Positions 46,501-58,028 are shown, numbered from the stretch's first letter. The stretch: DNA of 64,000 nt from Alentia gelatinosa (GCA_950022655.1 OX465581.1:27809300-27873299); one strand, 5' to 3'. A program made the numbers and translations. The notes: generated by a model from the letters alone, not told the origin.

Positions 46501-49500
46501 GAGATTGTCACAACTGAAAAACACTGAAATCACCCGAAACGGTCGCATCTCAGTCTCAGCCTGAGATCCCTAGAGATCATCTCAACTGAAAAACAGTTTG
46601 CCTTTCAAACGGTCTCAACTTGAGATCGTCTCGACTGAAAAACAGGGCCCAGAATCTCCGTAATCATTTGAACTTGTTGAAATTTTGAATGATGTATACT
46701 TGTGAATGTCCTGATATATCATTTTGGTACAACTATTTCTCATATAAAGTTTCCCCTAGCATTACTCCTAGACGATGCGAATCCAACCCTCCCTTGGCAA
46801 GCCTCCTGTTTTTCAGTTGAGACGATCTCAAGCTGAGATCCGCTGAGATCCATGAGCGATCCTGACACCGTTTGGGAGATCAATGGCTGCAGGTGTTTTT
46901 CAGTCAAGGTCTCAGGTGAGATCCCTTGAGATCATCACAACTGAGAAACACCCATAGCCCCCGAAACGGTCGCATCTCAGTCTCTCAGCCTGAGATCCAT
47001 AGAGATCATCTCAACTGAAAAACAGTTTGCCTTTCAAACCTAAGGACACTTATAATCAATGGATTCAGCAATTACCTCTACCTACTTATTTTGAGATAAC
47101 TACAAAATACAATATATTTTTGTTTATATTTCTTTTCTAAGAGGATGAATTAACTCAAGAAATATACTACTGTAAAAAATAAAGCTTAAACTGTGCTTCA
47201 TTAATCATCTATCTGAAGGGTTGAGTTTCCTATAGATATTCGATGTCCCATTTTAGAGGATTAAGTCATCTTTGCTATCCCTGCACGGGATATTATATCC
47301 ATGTATCTACGACGAACCCATGCAGTAGAGCATATTTCTTTGTCTTTTACGACCTTTCAGCCCGAAGAGCCACAAAAGCCAAGCTTAGATCCAGAGGTGA
47401 TTTATGCTGTCAGTGAATCTGCCCAGCAGATTCATAAACAATACCTCCAATTGAAGATGGAAGTACAGGACCGCTTCCAGGAGTTCAAACCTTTAATGCA
47501 GGAGGTAAGGCATTGTAATGTATATCACAAAGAGCTTGATGGTTGCTGCATACAGGAATAACCTTATAAGAATGCAATCTAATAGAACCATTTACAATAA
47601 TATGATTTACGATAGTGATCTAAGATACACGGTAACAGGAGGCATATGGAATACTGTTGTTGAATATGTAAGACCTTCACGATTTAACTGTCATGAATCA
47701 AATCCTGATTTTCTATATTTCGGTTTGTTTAAAGTATCTTAAATATGACAGTTTGTAAACTAGAATTATGTCTGTTGTTGATGTCCATAATATAAACGAA
47801 GCACCTTTGACAACCAACACATTTCACATATAATTTTCTAATTGAATTGTTTCACACGACACAGTGTAATAAAGTGAGTACCAAATGAATCAGTGGATAG
47901 TAGCGAGATAGTTCCCTATAAACTCCAAATGTATTTATATCTATTCATAGTTACACTAATTTACCTACTGCTTAACATAACTTCATCCCCATACACAAGT
48001 ATAAAAATGGATTCTAGAAGTTACATATTCTGAAAATATCTAGGTCTATCACCATGCTGAGGACGTTATCTATACCATATCATTGATAAAGTATTACGAA
48101 CAAGTCATATACATGTATATCCTTTTATTAATAAGTTTTACTTATGACTTATAATAACTCTTTTTTCTTTGAATTCTTAAATTCTTAAATCTTGCATGGA
48201 TATATCTAGATTTATTCTACCCCTTATATAAATCTCCATAGTCTTAACATGGTGGGCTAGTATGCCACCGTTATGCCATAAGATATTTATATGCCACTGG
48301 TGACAGATGAAGTTAAAAACATGTGACAGGGTAGGATACAATCTAAACATCACTCAATTTCATATAATTGTTTACATGCCATTCATTGTCTTCAACTACA
48401 AATATCACTCAGCTCCGTTTCGTGATATCATTCCGCGAAGACAACTCATGCCATATAAACAATCATATGAAATTTTATGATGTTTAATGATAATCCTTTG
48501 GCGCTCTTCAACCATATGACTACTTCTGACGGGGAATATGATATGAAACCTTGACGTAAAACTCTGCTCCATAAAGCTTTAATTGTTTTACAGACAATGG
48601 TCGCCGTTGCAAAAATGGGACTGTTAGACTCTGATCAGAGTAAAGAGCTTGAGGAAATGAAAGAGTTATACCGAAAAGAAGCCCTCCAAAGGAAGCTTTT
48701 GTACAATAAGGTTTGTTATTCAATACCTTTTTTCTGGAATTATTCCCCTAGAATTATATACTCGTAGAGCCTTTTAACCAGTCATATCATTACGTCTTAA
48801 TAGAGTAGATCTTAAATGAATCACTAATCAATTTCGGTGTTGTTTTCAAACGCAAGACGATATATATTTAAAAAGATTTTTAGTCAGAAGAACCTGCATT
48901 ACAGTCTATTATGTTCCAAAGTACTGTTTTCCACGTTGCATTGTGTTTCAGCTTCAAGAAATGCGAGGTAACATTCGTGTTTTCTGCCGCTGTCGTTATG
49001 ACGACCGAGTGGAGTGTTGCGTGGAGTTCCCATCTGAGCAAGAGATTCAGCCAGCAGGAGCTAAGAAAATGAAATTCGATAGAGTCTTTAGTCCCAAGGC
49101 TACACAAAATGATGTAAGCTACTGTTGTACTATGACACTCATATCATAATACTATTTTGGTATGTGTGTCTACAGTATCTCAAAGAAAAACCTTTTCTTC
49201 ACAGAATGAAAGAATAGTAAATTTATTCTGCTGATTTGTTAATAGTAATAGTAACAGTTAAACCCAGATATTCATATTGTGATCTACAGAGTAATCTATA
49301 AACGTATGTCCATCTATTTCAGGTGTTTGATGATACTAAACCTATCATTACCTCATGTGTTGACGGATACAACGTATGTATCATGGCATATGGACAGACT
49401 GGATCTGGAAAAACTCACACAATGAACGGTCCTCCAAATGACGCTGGTGTCAATATTAGGTGGGTTTTATACAATTTACATGTGACTGCAAAGGCTGTTC

Positions 49501-52500
49501 AGTGTTCATCATATGTGAATATATCAATTACATGTATATAAATATTCCTTTTATCATGGTATGCTAAATGACCCCATATTTCTTTTTATAGAAGTTTCAG
49601 TATTCGTCACCAACTTAACTTGGATTGACAACAGTCTTGTCCGTTAAAATTTCTATGTAGTTTTATTATATAAAGTCTGTCATGGTTAGGCTGTTAAGAC
49701 CAGCCTTATAAAAAGGCTGAGGCCTCTACCACTTTGTTAAGCATAATTGCTAAATGTGAGATGTATCTTGACCGTATATTGATTTTGGCTCAATAAAGAA
49801 ATTTTAAAAAAAGAAGAAGAAAGGACAGGGGACGTTGCTCCATGTTTTGCAGATCACAGAATAGCGACCTGAGGTCGAAACCGTTGCTCCAGATTCTTTA
49901 TGGGTCACATCATAACTATATCGCCATCTATATTCAATTAAAAATCGAATTAAACTTTCACATATATGTCTTTGAAAATGTGGTGTTACAAAAAGTAGCG
50001 ATACAACGTGAAAAAAACGATACCACACAACACACTCCGATATTACTGGAGGAACGCTTTCCCCACATTTTTAGGAGCAACGAACCCCTAAGGGGGTAGA
50101 GCAATGACTAGAGGGGAGAGACATAAAGGAGAAAGGTGGAAAAGATAAAATAAGATGGGTGTGTAGCAGGAGAGGTAAAAAAAGGAAGAGAGACTGAGAT
50201 ACAGACAGCTAGAGGGAGGAGAGAAAGGGAGATTCAGACATGATCAGACAGGCACCGGGAGAAGGAGTCCTGCAAAACATAAAATAATGTGGGGTATGTT
50301 CTCCTCAGAAATTCAAATGGGATTTGGCCCCAACCTTTCTTTGGTTTATCATTAAACATCTTGTTCTTAAATTGTCTTCCTCATAGGTCCATACAGGAAC
50401 TCTTGCGGATATGCAATGAAAGGGAAAACATAGATTATACTCTGAAGGTATGTGAATACTCCATTTTATGTACATTGTGAATTGAACGAATTTTACCAGG
50501 TAAAGGGCGTGTTCCACCGGGCGTGTTGAACAGCGCCACACAGGCGCCGTGTCAACAACTCTCAGGCGGATAAATATAGAAATAGGTGCAGTGGAGCAGG
50601 CCACAAGCTTACCGGTTGTGGCTGTATGTTGTTAGTACGACCAAAGCCTGCTAAAACCGGATTAAATAGCTTTTGCATGGAACCCGCCCATGGCTTAGCG
50701 TGTGGCATCAGTTGTGGAATGGACCAGTGGGTTTGTTCACCCTAAGGGCCTGCTCCACCAGGCCAACTGTGAATCTAACGCTGGCAGGAATGTGCCAAAC
50801 ATGTTTATGGTGTAGAAACTCACAGGCCTGTTACACAACCGATGCTGCACAGCGGCCTTGCGGGCGCCACTGGTGGGTACCCAGCAACAGCTAATTTATA
50901 CGGTTTTACCAGGCCTATCCGGTGGAACACACCCTAATCATATATTGTGTGTTTGCAACTATATTGAATCTGGGGGTAAGGGTGACAATGTTAAGGTCTA
51001 GGCCTATAGGACAATTTAATTTGGAAATTAGAATCCATGTCAGTTTCCTAGAAGTTGAATAAGATAAAAATATATCATATCAGGGAATGCCTAAACGAGC
51101 TGTGTATACAAATATAGATAACTGCATGTTCATTTTACTGAAAAAGTTAATACTATACATTTATTACGTCTAAATACTTGACGAGCTGTTTCAGTTAAAG
51201 TATATTGATTCCCCTTTAAGGCGTCGATGGTGGAAATCTACAATGAAACTGTAAGAGACCTGCTGTCAAGTGAAGTTAAAGTGTTAGAAGTACGATCCGT
51301 TGGCAATAAAATATTATTGCCGGGAATAATAGAAATGACTGTGGAAAATGTTGATGACATTACGGAGATTATGGAACTTGGCAACAAGAATCGATCAGTT
51401 GCGTCAACCAAGATGAACTCAACTAGGTACTGTCCAATTAATAGAAATGTTATATGGGATTACAAAATGCAAGTTACCACAATGACACCAGGCTGAAATA
51501 TAAAAGACGGGGCTATCTTTCACTATATCTTTCACTCATGTAGTGGCAAAGGCAGTCATTTAAATAAATCTATGTAGACGTCTTACTGATAAAACGACTG
51601 TTACTTGAGTTGAAATACCTTTACATGTATTTATCTTTGTTTATTTTAACATTTTCTTTTGATGAAGAAGGTATATGACCTTTTGAAACTCAATATTGTT
51701 TGGTTGTGATAAATTTTCTCGTACTTCGTATTGCCATGGTGTCTGGTGAAGGGGCTCAGTGGTTAGATGTAAATGTTGTATTGGTTCTTTCTGCACTGAT
51801 ATCATTTAGAGGGGGCATCCACCAACCACAACAGGGCTGCGACACGCGCCGACAAGAAAGTTCCAATCGGTGCCTTGTCCCAGTATTGTCGTGAGGAGGG
51901 GAGCTGTCGTGACCCCTTGTCGCAGCCTGTCGGGAAGTGCACGCTCAACCTAAATATTCTATCGTAGACCTCTGCAACAACCTCCCGACACGCCACGACA
52001 CGACACGACACGACACGACACGGCTCCAAAATCGAACATGTTCGATTTTGTCGTAACCTTGTCGGAAGGCCCCCGACAGGCCCCCGACAAGCTTCATGTC
52101 GCAGCCTGTCGTGGCTTCCAATCGTAGAGCTGTCGTGGACCTTGTCGGAAAGCCGTTGTCGCAGCCTTGTCGTGGTTGGTGGACGCCCCCTCTTAAGAAT
52201 ACATAGCTCCATACCGTAGAAGTGGGTAAATCATATGATGTGATATGTGTATTTATAATTCTCATTTAGTATTGTTAATTTCGTTTTGATTTAAATCACC
52301 ATGCCGTACTTCTTTGGTAAAATGCCCGTTTCATCTTTCATTTATAGGTAAACATGGTAATTGGAGGATCAAACTCCCATTATATAAGAGTACAATTAGT
52401 CCAACCGAATCGGTGTAAAACGTAAATTTATTGACTAGTGATTCGTATCCGAAATCATTGTTCTATTGGTATATTGCTTCATATTCGATTTCAATGTAAC

Positions 52501-55500
52501 ATAGCTTTATACTAAATTAGATAAAAACATAATGTTCTGGGCAAGGTAATCAATTGTGGCAAAACCTGTGAAAGCGTCCATTGAGGTGGAATGTTTCTGC
52601 AGAAAATATATACTGTAAAGCGCTGTTTTATCCCATACCAATAGTTCCTACCTCGTCTTCTGGTCACTATAGTTGGTAATCACGATGTCAAGCTTGAGTT
52701 TCTAAATGGCCTACAAACGACATCATATTTGAAATACGTGTTCAAATATATCTAGTTGTAAAATCTAAACTGCACTTTCTGGTAAGATGTATGTCACTTC
52801 TTACAAAACAAACTCATCTCCCGTTTATAGCTCCCGCTCTCATCTCATCTTCATGATAACCCTGGAGGGTGTAGACAGATCTTCAGGTGCCATGTCTACA
52901 GGCACACTCACCTTGTGTGATCTTGCAGGGTCGGAACGCGTCGGCAAGACCGAGGCAACAGGCCAGCGCCTGGTAGAGGCGGCCGCTATCAATAAGTCAC
53001 TCACTTCCCTTGGACAGGTATACCAGGACATGCCTCCTTTTTTCTGAATTTGTATGTTGAAATATAGAAATACAGGAAATGGAATAGTTTACTTTCAATT
53101 ATTCTCATCTGTCAACATACTACTCATAATGTATGATATCCGTAATGTATTTATGCTGCTTCTACAATATACTGATCACATAGGATGAGTATGATTTTAC
53201 AGTTCTAATCTATACTAATGTTTACAGTGATAATTTATAATTAAAATATATATTTGAAATCTATTTTTTTCTATTGATAAATGTGGTAGGCCCTTACGTC
53301 ATTTATAGCATTATATCAAAATTTGTGTCCTCACATACGCTTTATGCGGATTCCAATATTATCACTCAAAATATCTGTGTCTTACGTTGAATTAAATTTG
53401 ACTATCATTATACCCTGTTTCCCATTCAAGATGTCTCCTTGTAAAATTGTATTTTCCCCATGTTTCCCAAGGTTTTCAATGCCCTCAGAACGGGTCAACT
53501 CCATGTGCCATACAGGAATTCAAAATTGACACACATCTTACAACCCTGTCTTGGTGGAGATGCAAAGGTTTGTAGGGCTTTTCTCATGTTTACTATAGTA
53601 GACCTGTATTCTACTTTACTATATACCCATGCCGTAGATACTGTAAATATGCACCGTTTCGCCATATAACGTAAAATACTGTACGGAACACGTGTTCCGT
53701 ACGGGAAAATACGGAACACTTGTTGCGTATACGTAGACTAAAATATTAGATCCTAAGCCAAACGAAAGTAATGATTTTTCTTTTATTTCGAGTATATAGT
53801 AAATACATAACGTCCAACCATGCTTGTACAAGCCACAAAACTCGATGGTAATTTACGGTTTGTATGGAACTCGGCGTAAACGCCTTGTTCCGTACGAACC
53901 GTAAACTATCATCTCGTATTGTAGCTTGTACAGCATGGTCAGGACGTTCTATGTTATTACTGTATTTTCAAGATTTCGATCAAGTGGTGTGACCTGAAAT
54001 GAATATCTAGAGTAATATTGATAGCATAAAGAAAAATGAACCTTGAAGATGTCATCCGTAGTTCATGATACCCTTATTTCTGTATATAAATTACTTATCC
54101 ACGCTAGATAGTGGCCATGTGGTTTTGGATAAGTTATAGATGAAAACGTTTCATAAATATTACCTCAAAAACCATCTCTTCGTGACGGTCCAACAAATAT
54201 TGTTCTACCTTGTTTCATTGTGTTAGTATACATCACCCATTCATTGTCCTAGTGCTATTACTTGACTATTGTTAAACTATTTGGCAGGCATGCGTCTTTG
54301 TGATGGTTAGCCCAGCGGAGAGTAATATCACGGAGACGATCAGTTCTCTCCAGTTCGGTAGTAACGCAAGACAAGTGCAACTCGGGGAAGCCAAAAAGAA
54401 CGTTAAAAAGGGTGGTCCTTCTGGGTAAGTTAATGAATCATTCAATCATTGTTTCACGATGCAATAAGCAATACTCATGATACTGTCATCACATTTGGAT
54501 TTTTGATAACACGACTGTTAATACTGAGCACCATCTTGAATAACAGTAATAACCACGTATTGATAATCTAACATATGGATGTACTTGTCCCCATTCATCC
54601 ATGTTATTGCTACTTTAACCCTACTATCGCGGTTTTCATTTCATAAATAGGATATTTAATCAAACAAATTACCCTTGCTTCTTAAAGGCGCATCGTACGA
54701 TGAGGTACATGTATGTATATATACATGTAAAACAAATAATCGGTTTGTATGTTTTCATTTGTTCTATTGCCTCCGTTGAAATATATCTATGTATCAGCTT
54801 GGTGGGGTTGTGAGGTTTATAGTACAGTATCTGGGTTTGTAATAGATATAGATATATCTAGAAATGTTGATGTGTATATATACATAGTCAGGCATGCACA
54901 TACCGGAGGAACCAATATGGATTACTAAATCAAACTATTTTGATGAATTTTACGGGATTTTTGTAATAGTATTGAGCCATCTTCTGAGCTGGAATTGACG
55001 GTGTCAGATATTTTTGGCGGATTCAAAAAGGTTTAGTATCATTTTTCACCCATGAGCCACAGATGAGATAACTAATTAATTATGGAATAAAAACTGGACG
55101 CATCAAAATGTGGCACAATCTGATTTTCAAACCACTCTGCAAGGCAAGCTACTCCCAGTCTCAGTCCACCTTATACATGTACATAATTATCTAGCTAGAC
55201 CCACAACATTTCTTACATCATTTACGGTTTTTATTCTGCCTGTTATTGAATTAATCAATCAAGTTCAGTATGCTTGAACTGATTGTCAATTGTGATGGCC
55301 TGAACATACACTAAAAGAGATGAGTTGCTTGGAAGAACGATATTGTAATGTCGAAAGCAATAAAGACTTAGAAAGGACAATTATCAGCAATCACCCCTAC
55401 ATTAGAATCCCATAGGTACATATAACACCTCGTTGTGGATATTGAATATCTTTAGACCTACGTTGACTACCTTTACCATGATTAATGGAATCTGATATCC

Positions 55501-56244
55501 GAGAAACTCTTTAAACATCTGGCTACTCAAGGCTTAAAAGATTGTCACAAATATATCATGTCTAGCATGTTCGCTTTAATTGCCTGTAAGTTTAAAGTAG
55601 TCACCATAGCAGCTAATGTCAGGTCATGACAATGTGCATATTCAAAATTTACAAATCGACAAAATATACCTTTCTTTAATTAGAATCTCGCCTGGGATAA
55701 TTATTTTGTAATGTATTGTATCAATGGGGGTCATGATACATATTAACTCCATTAATGGTTCAATTCCAACACGTAATACAGAAATACTTGAATTATCTTG
55801 CACTGCACATTCTTTCATAAGCACATTCCTCCGTTGAATTGCATGTGTAGGAAGTAGGAATAATGCAGATTTAATCAACGTCCTTTTATTTTTTCGTTAT
55901 AACTGCATTGAGTATTTATTAAATAAATCATATTCATAGTTTCACGTCTAATTATTTATCTTCACTTTATCGTAAACATTTGGTAATAGCAGGTATAATT
56001 TCAGCAAAAACATGTTTTGATCGATTTAAGTTTTACTGTAAAATTCAGAAAAATTTCATATTTTTCTTTTTTAATCAAATGTAGACGACTATCTATAGAA
56101 ATTTTAGAAGTTGTAATTGTGTTTGTGTCTATAAATATCCATACATATTAATCATGAATATGAATTTCATTCTAGGTAAAAACAGGTATCCCCGACCCAG
56201 TAAGGAGTGCCATGACCATAACATGGCCTGAGCGAACTCAATGA
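33969..56244 (+). CDS. Kinesin-14 family C-terminal motor protein, 21 exons, 896 aa
   Basis: Exons are 33969-34373, 36205-36312, 38706-38780, 38973-39029, 42420-42584, 43007-43120, 43481-43589, 44256-44350, 44536-44607, 44852-44965, 47361-47504, 48594-48710, 48952-49113, 49323-49459, 50387-50447, 51221-51426, 52831-53017, 53472-53567, 54288-54424, 54970-55030 and 56176-56244. All phases agree (2691 bp). The product should be a microtubule motor. The neck [16 protein letters not shown] directly before the motor is the kinesin-14 (minus-end-directed, KIFC-type) signature. Motor motifs: GQTGSGKT (603-610), switch I NSTSSRSH (711-718), switch II DLAGSE (744-749). N-terminal order: a Gln/Asn/Pro-rich segment (1-135), aromatic-rich modules (about 136-196 and 260-345), and coiled-coil stretches (about 350-440 and 460-525). 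A short tail follows the motor. It starts MGNTPS, a myristoylation-like signal. KIFC3-like or KIF25-like is possible; I do not assign a symbol. A phase-0 exon could have been missed in the long introns. Confidence 0.88.
36690..37110 (-). other. Possible minus-strand exons nested in a kinesin intron
   Basis: Two stretches on the minus strand look exon-like. At about 37105-37041, [19 protein letters not shown] precedes a GTGAGT donor. At 36906-36705, a 72-codon frame (for example [15 protein letters not shown]) ends before GTACGT. Their phases do not join directly, so I cannot build a gene, and they may be unrelated or a decayed element. Confidence 0.2.
40506..40795. mobile_element. Modular MITE (TTTATCCTACC family), copy 2
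   Basis: The tail module starts ATTTATCCTACCCCTAATA and includes GCCATAGGCTTAACATTGG. It ends GGTAGGATAAATACC and joins a hairpin head (AACTCGAGTTAGTAGTGTT against AACACTACTGACTCTCGTT). This is the inverted orientation of copy 1 at 12322-12590. It lies in kinesin intron 4. Confidence 0.6.
41090..41285 (+). mobile_element. Retroposed 3' end with polyA tail
   Basis: A pyrimidine-rich tract (CTTTCTTTCC, CTTGTCTTTC) is followed by ACTGAAATGGCCAATAAACC, with AATAAA at 41254-41259, and then an A-rich tail at about 41270-41285. This is typical of a non-LTR retrotransposon 3' UTR or a processed transcript insertion. No reverse-transcriptase coding sequence is seen. Confidence 0.45.
42089..42371. mobile_element. 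Modular MITE (TTTATCCTACC family), copy 3 with a different hairpin head
   Basis: The head is a long hairpin: GAGTTTTAATCTTGGCCACC at 42089 pairs with the complement ending near 42217, enclosing an AAGTC-GAAGCCGAGTGAAGTC palindrome. The tail runs from TTTTATCCTATCCC to GGGGTAGGATAAAAT and contains AATGTTAAGCCTATGGG, as in the other copies. It ends 48 bp before kinesin exon 5. Confidence 0.6.
43973..44075. repeat. GATGCC-palindrome repeat fragment
   Basis: AATGCCTCAAAGCACCACCCG, TTGAGGCATCACC and GATGCCTCAAGGCATCACCC occur within 100 bp and end in a degenerate CCGCTAATGGTTTAAA. This is a decayed relative of the TTAA-type MITE end, in kinesin intron 7. Confidence 0.5.
44256..48710 (+). CDS. Kinesin coiled-coil stalk exons
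   Basis: Exons 8-12 (residues 345-525) have heptad-like hydrophobic spacing with many Glu, Lys and Gln residues: [52 protein letters not shown], then [19 protein letters not shown] and [19 protein letters not shown]. This should dimerise the protein and joins straight into the kinesin-14 neck. Confidence 0.75.
45178..46140. repeat. GAGATC-rich hairpin repeat interrupted by a nested insertion
   Basis: Left part 45178-45227 (GACGATCTC...GAGATCCGCTGAGATC...GAGCGATCCTG) and right part 46055-46140 (CTGAGACCATTTGGGAGATCAATGGCTGC...) align with the uninterrupted copy at 46806-47030. That shows the 827 bp between them is an insertion. Confidence 0.7.
45228..46054. mobile_element. Nested fold-back transposon with CTG target duplication
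   Basis: The 827 bp element has exact terminal repeats GGAGCTGTTTCACTAG at the left and the complement at the right. CTG flanks both sides (45225-45227 and 46055-46057). The empty site in the sister repeat near 46860 has a single CTG. The interior is itself a long inverted repeat: about 45487-45555 pairs with 45751-45818 around AATGAAATTTTAACACGAG and ATAATCGTACCAAATAT. Subterminal GTGTCGCTGTTGGTGTCAC-type repeats are also present. No coding capacity is seen. Confidence 0.7.
46440..47030. repeat. GAGATC hairpin repeats, including an uninterrupted copy
   Basis: The copy at 46806-47030 begins CTGTTTTTCAGTTGAGACG and ends ATCTCAACTGAAAAACAG, an 18-20 bp near-perfect terminal repeat. The block 46455-46650 holds further partial copies ending in the same GAAAAACAG motif. 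The group forms dense potential secondary structure in kinesin intron 10. Confidence 0.6.
48209..48335. mobile_element. Modular MITE (TTTATCCTACC family), copy 4, tail only
   Basis: It begins GATTTATTCTACCCCTTATA, continues CTCCATAGTCTTAACATGG and ends GACAGGGTAGGATA. No hairpin head is attached here. It lies in kinesin intron 11. Confidence 0.55.
48952..54424 (+). CDS. Kinesin motor domain exons
   Basis: Exons 13-19 (residues 526-854) encode the whole motor: the [10 protein letters not shown] first strand, [19 protein letters not shown] (nucleotide pocket), [82 protein letters not shown] and [13 protein letters not shown]. No catalytic residue appears missing, so an active motor is expected. 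Confidence 0.88.
49665..49822 (+). mobile_element. Retroposed 3' end with AATAAA and A-rich tail
   Basis: The segment includes CCTTATAAAAAGGCTGAGGCC and ATTGATTTTGGCTCAATAAAG (AATAAA at 49792-49797), followed by an AAAAAAAGAAGAAG tail. It resembles a SINE or LINE 3' terminus in kinesin intron 14. Confidence 0.4.
50504..50935. mobile_element. MITE with GTGTTCCACCGG ends
   Basis: It starts AGGGCGTGTTCCACCGG and ends CCGGTGGAACACACCCT, matching at 16 of 17 positions. It is G+C-richer than the host intron and non-coding. The target duplication is unclear. A related element with GTGCTCCACCGG ends lies at 59777-60036. Confidence 0.65.
51809..52192. mobile_element. Harbinger-like MITE with TTA duplication
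   Basis: Left GAGGGGGCATCCACCAACCA and right TGGTTGGTGGACGCCCCCTC are complementary with one mismatch in the first 20 bases, and pairing extends to about 35 bp. TTA flanks both sides (51806-51808 and 52193-52195), the usual PIF/Harbinger 3 bp TWA-type target. The interior has many TGTCG/CGACA direct and inverted repeats, including an ACACG tandem at about 51998-52022. Confidence 0.7.
53660..53970. repeat. Long hairpin with GTACGG palindromes
   Basis: A perfect 22 bp palindrome centred on ACACGTGT lies near 53681-53702. It is followed by a large inverted repeat whose arms (about 53808-53865 and 53888-53955) share ATAACGTCC, ACCATGCTTGTACA and TTTACGGTT, with a TTGTTCCGTACG core. It is a fold-back element in kinesin intron 18. 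Confidence 0.6.
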
Positions 56245-57860
56245 CAGACCTTAAGTGCCTCCAATACGACAAGTTGTAAGGACATAAGAAAATATGGAAA
56301 CAATAATGAATATAAAGAAGTAATCAGGAAAATACAGAGTGTAAGAAGCCAAAAGAAAACATATATGGGAGTACTACAGAAAATGAAATCAGAAATATTG
56401 ACATTCTATTTTATCATAATTGTTTAACGCTCATAGTAGTTGTTTGAAACTTTGTTCATATTCCTACGAGAGGCGATTTTGGAATAAGTTTAGTAAATGA
56501 GCTAAAACATAATCAACATGCCAAATGTATTTTAGAAAGCAAGGGAGCATGCATTTTCTATGGCGGGGTGGGGGGTCGCAGTTTGTGCAGCATATATAGG
56601 TAAAAAATAGAAGTTGCCCCCACTATGGGCCCCCCCCCGACACACACACACACACACACACCCCCCAAAAAAAGAAAAGGTTGGCCCCTCCCTTGAAATA
56701 ATCCCCCAAAAAGTTGCACACCCCCCTGAAAATTGTGCCCCACTCCAGCACACTAAGGACATGTTTGGATATTGACCAAAAGTATTGACCAAATGTAATC
56801 TTCTATAACTGTTTATGATTATCAATGTATTATAATATCAAATATTACTAGAGTGTTGTGAGCTAATTTGCAAATCTAAAAATGGATAGTGAGTGTGGCA
56901 TGACTAAAAATAGCGATTTGAATCTGGTTGGTTCTTTAAGTTGGCGTTGCTACGGGTTGTTTACTGTAATGTGAGACTGAGAAGGTGAAATTTGATTCTT
57001 CTTTCTCGTTTCCATAACTATAAACTGTTCGACGTATAGCATCTTTTAGTGTATCGAGTATTTTAAAAATAAACCTTTGTGACTTGATGTAAGATTACAT
57101 GATTTACGAGAAAAAAAAATCCGTCCAGTTGTTATTTCCTTGATTAATGAATATGTCATTGATTACTGACGAATGTTATCAGCTCAGTAATAAACACAAT
57201 TACTATTTAATATGTTGCATAAACCGTTAAGTCGTGCAATCATTGAAAAGAAATGTTGAATAAAATTAATTTCAGAGCAATGCTGTGTGTAAATTTCATT
57301 ATTTTTATTGTGAATTCTAGTCTACAGTATATACACCATATATATAGTGCGTTAATCCACTTTTCCCATCCCTTCTAATTTCTAACCTGAGACTGAGGTT
57401 AGTATCTCGTTAGCACAAGTCAAAACTAATAACATAGTAAAGCCATTTGAAATGGAATGTCACATCATACCAGTACATGTATACAAAATAACAGGTACAA
57501 ACGATAATTGCACTTGTCTTTTAGACGTTAAACATATTGCAAACAGCGACACAAGCAGATTCCACGCCATTTGAATTTTACATTTTCACCTAGTTCTGGA
57601 AATTTCTGTTTTCAAACGAAGACTGTTTCCTCAGGATGGTGTATCATTGGTGAGTAGTTGTGCATAAATATATAATATATTGTTCTTGATTGTAATCTCA
57701 AGATTACCTTTTCATCAGTTTCACTGAGCCATAAATACGATGTTAAAAACGATGTTAAAAACAAACAGATGGAATATTGCTACTTTTGGATACATTCATC
57801 GCGCAACACATTCGTATAAACGGCACAACCCTCTCGTATGGCGTCTGTAGAAATCTTGGA
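56245..57860. other. Intergenic region between kinesin and the MANBAL locus
   Basis: No exon is recognised. It contains a C run and CA microsatellite at about 56628-56665 and AATAAA-like signals at about 57066 and 57258 that may serve the kinesin transcript. The rest is A+T-rich sequence. The two genes converge here. Confidence 0.5.
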
Positions 57861-58028
57861 TTAACCTGGACACGAAAGCTCCTCTTGGTCATCTGAGTAT
57901 CCGACATCCGGTTCAAGTGCAGGACCCCACTCTATTTCACTTGATGGGATATTGATATCTGGATGATGCGCTATTGTCGACTGTGGTGATCCATATCCGA
58001 AAGGGTTGTAGGTATTTGAGATGTCAAT
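57861..58028 (-). CDS. Terminal exon, possibly alternative 3' exon of MANBAL
   Basis: A TATTTTACAG acceptor is followed by 55 in-frame codons and TAA. The peptide includes NTYNPFGYGSPQ, SSEIEWGPALEPDVGYSDDQ and ends EELSCPG. It is acidic, with no membrane segment. It begins in phase 0, the same phase in which MANBAL exon 1 ends, and lies 215 bp after the normal MANBAL stop. It could replace the lysine-rich MANBAL tail by alternative splicing or belong to another gene. No homolog is recognised. Confidence 0.4.
   Translation of the reverse strand: MDISNTYNPFGYGSPQSTIAHHPDINIPSSEIEWGPALEPDVGYSDDQEELSCPG

Noticed and set aside
56532..56825. Glycine-rich minus-strand frames
   Set aside because: They come from the C homopolymer and CA microsatellite near 56640 read on the opposite strand.
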